Below are positions 22,136 to 24,705 of a DNA stretch of 24,705 nt, piece by piece. Origin of the DNA: an uncultured Coriobacteriaceae bacterium (lineage in GTDB: Bacteria; Actinomycetota; Coriobacteriia; Coriobacteriales; Eggerthellaceae); the NCBI GenBank assembly GCA_946623915.1, contig CAMORQ010000003.1:1-24705 (forward strand), in the 5' to 3' direction. Numbering within the stretch: the stretch's first letter is position 1; every line of letters begins with the position of its first letter. The position numbers and the translations under genes are program-made. The notes beneath the pieces are model-generated. The model made no database searches. It saw only the letters and a program-made list of their open reading frames with translations, and was not told where the DNA came from.

Positions 22136-23134
22136 ATGAAAAAGAGTGTGAAGCTACTTATCGTGGCCGCAATGGCCGCACTGCTCGCCCTGTTCGTCGT
22201 CGGTTGCGCAAGCAACTCTTCGAGCAGCTCGAGCGCGAGCGCGAGCGCTGCTGCATCGAGCGCCGCGGAGCAGTCCGCAGCGTCGAGCGCAAGTGCAAGT
22301 GCAAGTGCAAGCGCGTCGAGCAGCTCTGCGGACGCGTCCGCCAGCGAGGCCAGCTCGTCCAGCTCGAGCAGTTCGTCTAGCGCTTCTGCGCCGAGCAACA
22401 CCGTGCTGCGCCTTTCGACCACCACTTCGGTGAACGACTCGGGTCTGCTGCCCTACCTGCAGCCTGCCTTCGAGGCCGCAACCGGCTACACGCTTGAGGT
22501 TACCTCTGCCGGCACCGGCGCTGCCATCAAGAAGGGCGAAACGGGCGACGCCGACGCGCTGCTCGTACATGCGAAGGCCAGCGAAGAAGAGTTCATCGCT
22601 TCTGGCTTTGGCCTGGAGCGCGTGCCGTTCATGTACAACTACTTCGTGATCGTCGGGCCTGCTGACGACCCGGCTGGCATCGCAAGCGCCACTACGGCCG
22701 CCGACGCCTTCAAGGCCATCGCCGAATCCGGTTCGACGTTCGTGTCCCGTGGCGACGACTCCGGTACGAACAAGAAGGAGCTGCAGATTTGGGAAGCCGC
22801 CGGCGTCACGCCCGAAGGCGACTGGTACGTCAATGTTGGCGACGGCATGGGTGCCACGCTCACGCGTGCTGCCGAAATGCAGGGCTACACCCTGACCGAC
22901 AAGGGAACCTACCTGTCGCACGAAGCGAAGGACCAGCTCTCCCTGCTGCTCGGCGAAGCTGACGACATGAAGAACACCTATTCCATGATCGCCGTCAACC
23001 CCGAGAAGTGGCCCGACACCAACATCGACGGCGCTAACGCCTTCATCGAGTGGATGACCGGCCCCGAAGCTAGCGCGCTCATCGAGACCTACGGTGTCGA
23101 AGAGTACGGCGAGCCGCTGTTCTACCTGAACTAA
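22136..23134 (+). CDS. tupA: Tungstate/molybdate ABC transporter substrate-binding lipoprotein
   Basis: This encodes 332 aa from the ATG at 22136, preceded by AAGGAGAGG; an upstream in-frame TTG has no such site. The lipoprotein signal ends at VVGC. A Ser/Ala linker of about 60 residues follows, then a TupA-type binding domain. LRLSTTTSVNDSGLLPYLQPAFE carries the TTTS oxyanion-binding motif. GDADALLVHAKASEEEFIASGFG and VPFMYNYFVIVGPADDPAGI are hallmarks of TupA. TupA proteins prefer tungstate over molybdate, though sequence alone does not settle this. It delivers the oxyanion to TupBC encoded next. The neighbouring molybdopterin-fold operon makes cofactor-metal supply a sensible role. Confidence 0.94.
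   Translation: MKKSVKLLIVAAMAALLALFVVGCASNSSSSSSASASAAASSAAEQSAASSASASASASASSSSADASASEASSSSSSSSSSASAPSNTVLRLSTTTSVNDSGLLPYLQPAFEAATGYTLEVTSAGTGAAIKKGETGDADALLVHAKASEEEFIASGFGLERVPFMYNYFVIVGPADDPAGIASATTAADAFKAIAESGSTFVSRGDDSGTNKKELQIWEAAGVTPEGDWYVNVGDGMGATLTRAAEMQGYTLTDKGTYLSHEAKDQLSLLLGEADDMKNTYSMIAVNPEKWPDTNIDGANAFIEWMTGPEASALIETYGVEEYGEPLFYLN
22289..22312 (+). repeat. Hexanucleotide tandem repeat in the tupA linker
   Basis: GCAAGT is repeated three times in tandem, followed by GCAAGC, encoding alternating Ser and Ala in the linker. Slippage here would change linker length in frame by two residues per unit. Confidence 0.7.
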
Positions 23135-23146
23135 CCGCTCTTACTA

Positions 23147-23180
23147 CGAGGGGCTGCGTTACGCGGCCCCTCGCCTTTTT
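23147..23180 (+). terminator. Intrinsic terminator/attenuator between tupA and tupB
   Basis: CGAGGGGCTGCG (23147-23158) pairs with CGCGGCCCCTCG (23162-23173), a 12-bp stem with one T-G pair and a TTA loop. CC and five Ts follow. It starts 12 nt after the tupA stop. It should reduce transcription into tupBC, giving more binding protein than permease and ATPase. Confidence 0.85.
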
Positions 23181-23182
23181 CT

Positions 23183-23929
23183 ATGGAACAACTTGGTCAA
23201 GCATTCGGACTGCTGTTTACGCCCGGCAGCGAACTGTCGCAGATCGTTCTGCTTACGTTGCAGATGTCTGCGTTTTCCACGCTCATATCTCTGGTAATCG
23301 GCATTCCCCTGGGGATAGTTGTGGGGTTGTACCGCTTCCCTGGCAAGCGTCTAATCATGCGCATCCTGAATACGCTGATGGGGTTGCCGCCGGTCCTGGC
23401 CGGTTTGATCGTGTTCTTCATCTTGTCGCGGTCGGGCCCGTTGGGAAGCCTGCGGCTGCTCTACACGTTGCAAGCCATGGTCGTGGCACAGGTGGTTTTG
23501 ATCACGCCCATCGTTTGTGGCCTTGCCGCTACCGCGATTGCCAACATTGCGCCCGCTGTGCACGAAACGGCTCACGGAATGGGGCTTTCCTTCACACGCG
23601 AGCTTTCCGCCCTGCTTCACGAATGCCGCGCCCCGCTGCTGTCCATCGCCTTCGTCGCGTTCGGTCGTTCAATCGGCGAAGTCGGAGCGGTCATGCTCGT
23701 CGGCGGCAATGTGCAGTACAAAACGCGCGTCATGACCACGGCTATCATGCTCGAGACAAACATGGGGCATTTCGAGTACGCCATCGCGCTCGGCGTTGTA
23801 CTGCTTGCCATTTCGTTCATCATCAATTCCATAGCACTAACGCTGCAGGAGCACACCGCTCCTTCTAGAAACCGCGGGGTGCACAAGCTGACGCGCGGCG
23901 GCACCCTAGGTGGTGACAATCGTGGCTAA
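23183..23929 (+). CDS. tupB: Tungstate/molybdate ABC transporter permease
   Basis: This is a 248-aa inner-membrane permease of the BPD_transp_1 type with about five or six TM segments. LLTLQMSAFSTLISLVIGIPLGI is at the N-terminus, and the cytoplasmic coupling loop is GRSIGEVGAVMLVGGN (about 163-178), typical of TupB. The ATG at 23183 lies only two bases after the terminator T-run and has no Shine-Dalgarno site. No other ATG, GTG or TTG start is available in frame back to the tupA stop, and starting further in would remove part of the first TM. Translation may depend on reinitiation after tupA or an unstructured start. It partners with TupA and TupC. Confidence 0.93.
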   Translation: MEQLGQAFGLLFTPGSELSQIVLLTLQMSAFSTLISLVIGIPLGIVVGLYRFPGKRLIMRILNTLMGLPPVLAGLIVFFILSRSGPLGSLRLLYTLQAMVVAQVVLITPIVCGLAATAIANIAPAVHETAHGMGLSFTRELSALLHECRAPLLSIAFVAFGRSIGEVGAVMLVGGNVQYKTRVMTTAIMLETNMGHFEYAIALGVVLLAISFIINSIALTLQEHTAPSRNRGVHKLTRGGTLGGDNRG

Positions 23930-24635
23930 GCAATTCAGCGTACATATCGATGGGATGAAAAAGCGCTATGGCAGCCGGACGGTTCTTTCAATCGATTCGC
24001 TTATGCTCGACGCGGGCGTGACATATGCGCTCATCGGATCGAACGGCAGCGGCAAAACCACCCTGCTACGCGCACTGGCTGGAACGTCCAAAATCAACGA
24101 GGGGCGCGTTGGGGTCGTCGGTCCCGTAGAACGCAACGACGTGCGCGTGGGTTACATGCCTCAAAAGGCCTACGTGTTCGGCTACACCGTCGAAAAGAAC
24201 GTGGAGATGGCTATCGCATCCTCGGGACTGAGCAGGCAAGAATCTCACAAGCGTGTGCAAAGCGCCCTTGCGGCTGTGGGCATGGAAGAGCTCGCCCTTG
24301 CCCGCGGCACGACGCTTTCGGGAGGCGAGGCCCAACGGGTGGCCTTGGCGCGCATCCTGGTAAGCGATCTGGATGTGGTGCTGCTCGACGAACCGACGGC
24401 ATCCATGGACATTGCAGGCACGCTGAAGGTGGAAGCCGCGCTTGCCGAGTACCGGACACGCACCGGATGCCTGATGTTGGTTGCCACGCACGCTCCCGCC
24501 CAGGCGAAGCGCATCGCCGATCAAGCCGTCATGCTTCACGAAGGCCGCGTGGTCGAGCAAGGACCGGTGAGCGATGTTCTTGCACATCCCACCTCCGAAG
24601 AAGGCCGCTCGTTCCTTTCGTACTGGCAACTGTAG
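23922..24635 (+). CDS. tupC: Tungstate/molybdate ABC transporter ATP-binding protein
   Basis: This encodes 237 aa from the GTG at 23922, chosen because AGGTGGTGA lies about 6 nt upstream; a GTG at 23910 is possible. It overlaps the tupB end by 8 nt, so the two are translationally coupled. Walker A is GSNGSGKTT, the Q-loop lies in GYMPQKAYVFG, the signature is LSGGEAQRVALARIL, Walker B is VVLLDEPTASMD and the H-loop is VATHAP. No C-terminal regulatory TOBE domain is present, so feedback by metal at the ATPase is unlikely. It powers import through TupB. No terminator is seen after it. Confidence 0.94.
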   Translation: MAKQFSVHIDGMKKRYGSRTVLSIDSLMLDAGVTYALIGSNGSGKTTLLRALAGTSKINEGRVGVVGPVERNDVRVGYMPQKAYVFGYTVEKNVEMAIASSGLSRQESHKRVQSALAAVGMEELALARGTTLSGGEAQRVALARILVSDLDVVLLDEPTASMDIAGTLKVEAALAEYRTRTGCLMLVATHAPAQAKRIADQAVMLHEGRVVEQGPVSDVLAHPTSEEGRSFLSYWQL

Positions 24636-24691
24636 AGCAAAAGAAAACGGAGTGCTGAACTCGGCGAACCGCACAGCGGTACAATGTACCT

Positions 24692-24705
24692 ATGAGGAAG
24701 CGCTC
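24692..24705 (+). CDS. Possible start of the next gene (partial, leaderless-looking)
   Basis: ATG at 24692 begins M-R-K-R and runs off the window. TACAAT (24680-24685, 5/6 to a -10 box) ends 6 nt before the ATG, so a transcript would start at or next to the A of the start codon. There is no Shine-Dalgarno site, consistent with a leaderless mRNA. A weak -35, TGAACT, lies at 24656-24661. Four codons cannot identify a product. Confidence 0.25.

Noticed and set aside
22154..22921. 255-aa minus-strand open frame over tupA
   Set aside because: Arg/Ala/Gly-rich antisense of the Ser/Ala linker and binding domain; no Shine-Dalgarno site or family.

Overview
The window looks like chromosomal DNA of a GC-rich anaerobic actinobacterium, most likely class Coriobacteriia (Eggerthellaceae-like). 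This is inferred from overall gene style: exported multiheme/molybdopterin-type redox proteins, lipoproteins with long Ser/Ala linkers, GC-rich codon use with strong purine-rich Shine-Dalgarno sites, and a Tup-type oxyanion importer. No rRNA, tRNA, CRISPR array, transposase or phage gene was recognised.

Region 1 (1-1632). This holds the tail of an unidentified plus-strand gene, an unrecognised 287-aa protein with a gluzincin-like HExxH...E-x3-D motif, and a convergent 67-aa acidic peptide (1094-1297) with an 'LDDSELDMLAAAGD' segment resembling RiPP leader ends. An AT-rich promoter with an embedded palindrome and a non-coding tract of degenerate GC-rich repeats follow.

Region 2 (1633-9723). 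Two adjacent paralogous multi-TM proteins (PF06541/CmpB-like) lie on the minus strand. Next to them is a STAS protein plus an ABC ATPase fused to a GAF sensor domain, transcribed divergently from a giant 1160-aa FtsX/MacB-type permease with a long coiled-coil ectodomain. The ATPase and permease are the obvious halves of one transporter.

Region 3 (9909-15354). A tightly coupled minus-strand operon encodes an ECF-type sigma factor, a short HlyD-like secretion protein, a C39 peptidase-ABC exporter with an intact catalytic triad, and a second exporter ABC protein. The junctions are 0-nt or 1-nt overlaps. The set matches the NHLP/NHLM peptide-export module (TIGR03794/03796/03797). No modification enzyme lies beside it; the 67-aa peptide is the best substrate candidate in the window.

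Region 4 (15355-17732). About 500 nt of GC-rich DNA without a convincing gene, then an AI-2E/PerM family membrane protein and a TetR regulator that overlap tail to tail.

Region 5 (17829-24705). A minus-strand redox operon encodes a triheme cytochrome fused to a sulfite-oxidase-like molybdopterin fold, a second exported molybdopterin-fold protein, and a detached dimerisation-type domain. It is divergent from a MerR/GyrI-like regulator, which is followed by a tupABC tungstate/molybdate-type importer. The redox operon promoter has the 19-bp -35/-10 spacing typical of MerR-activated promoters, with a perfect dyad in the spacer. A 13/15 match to that dyad lies upstream of tupA. This suggests one regulator links cofactor-metal uptake to the molybdoenzyme-like operon.
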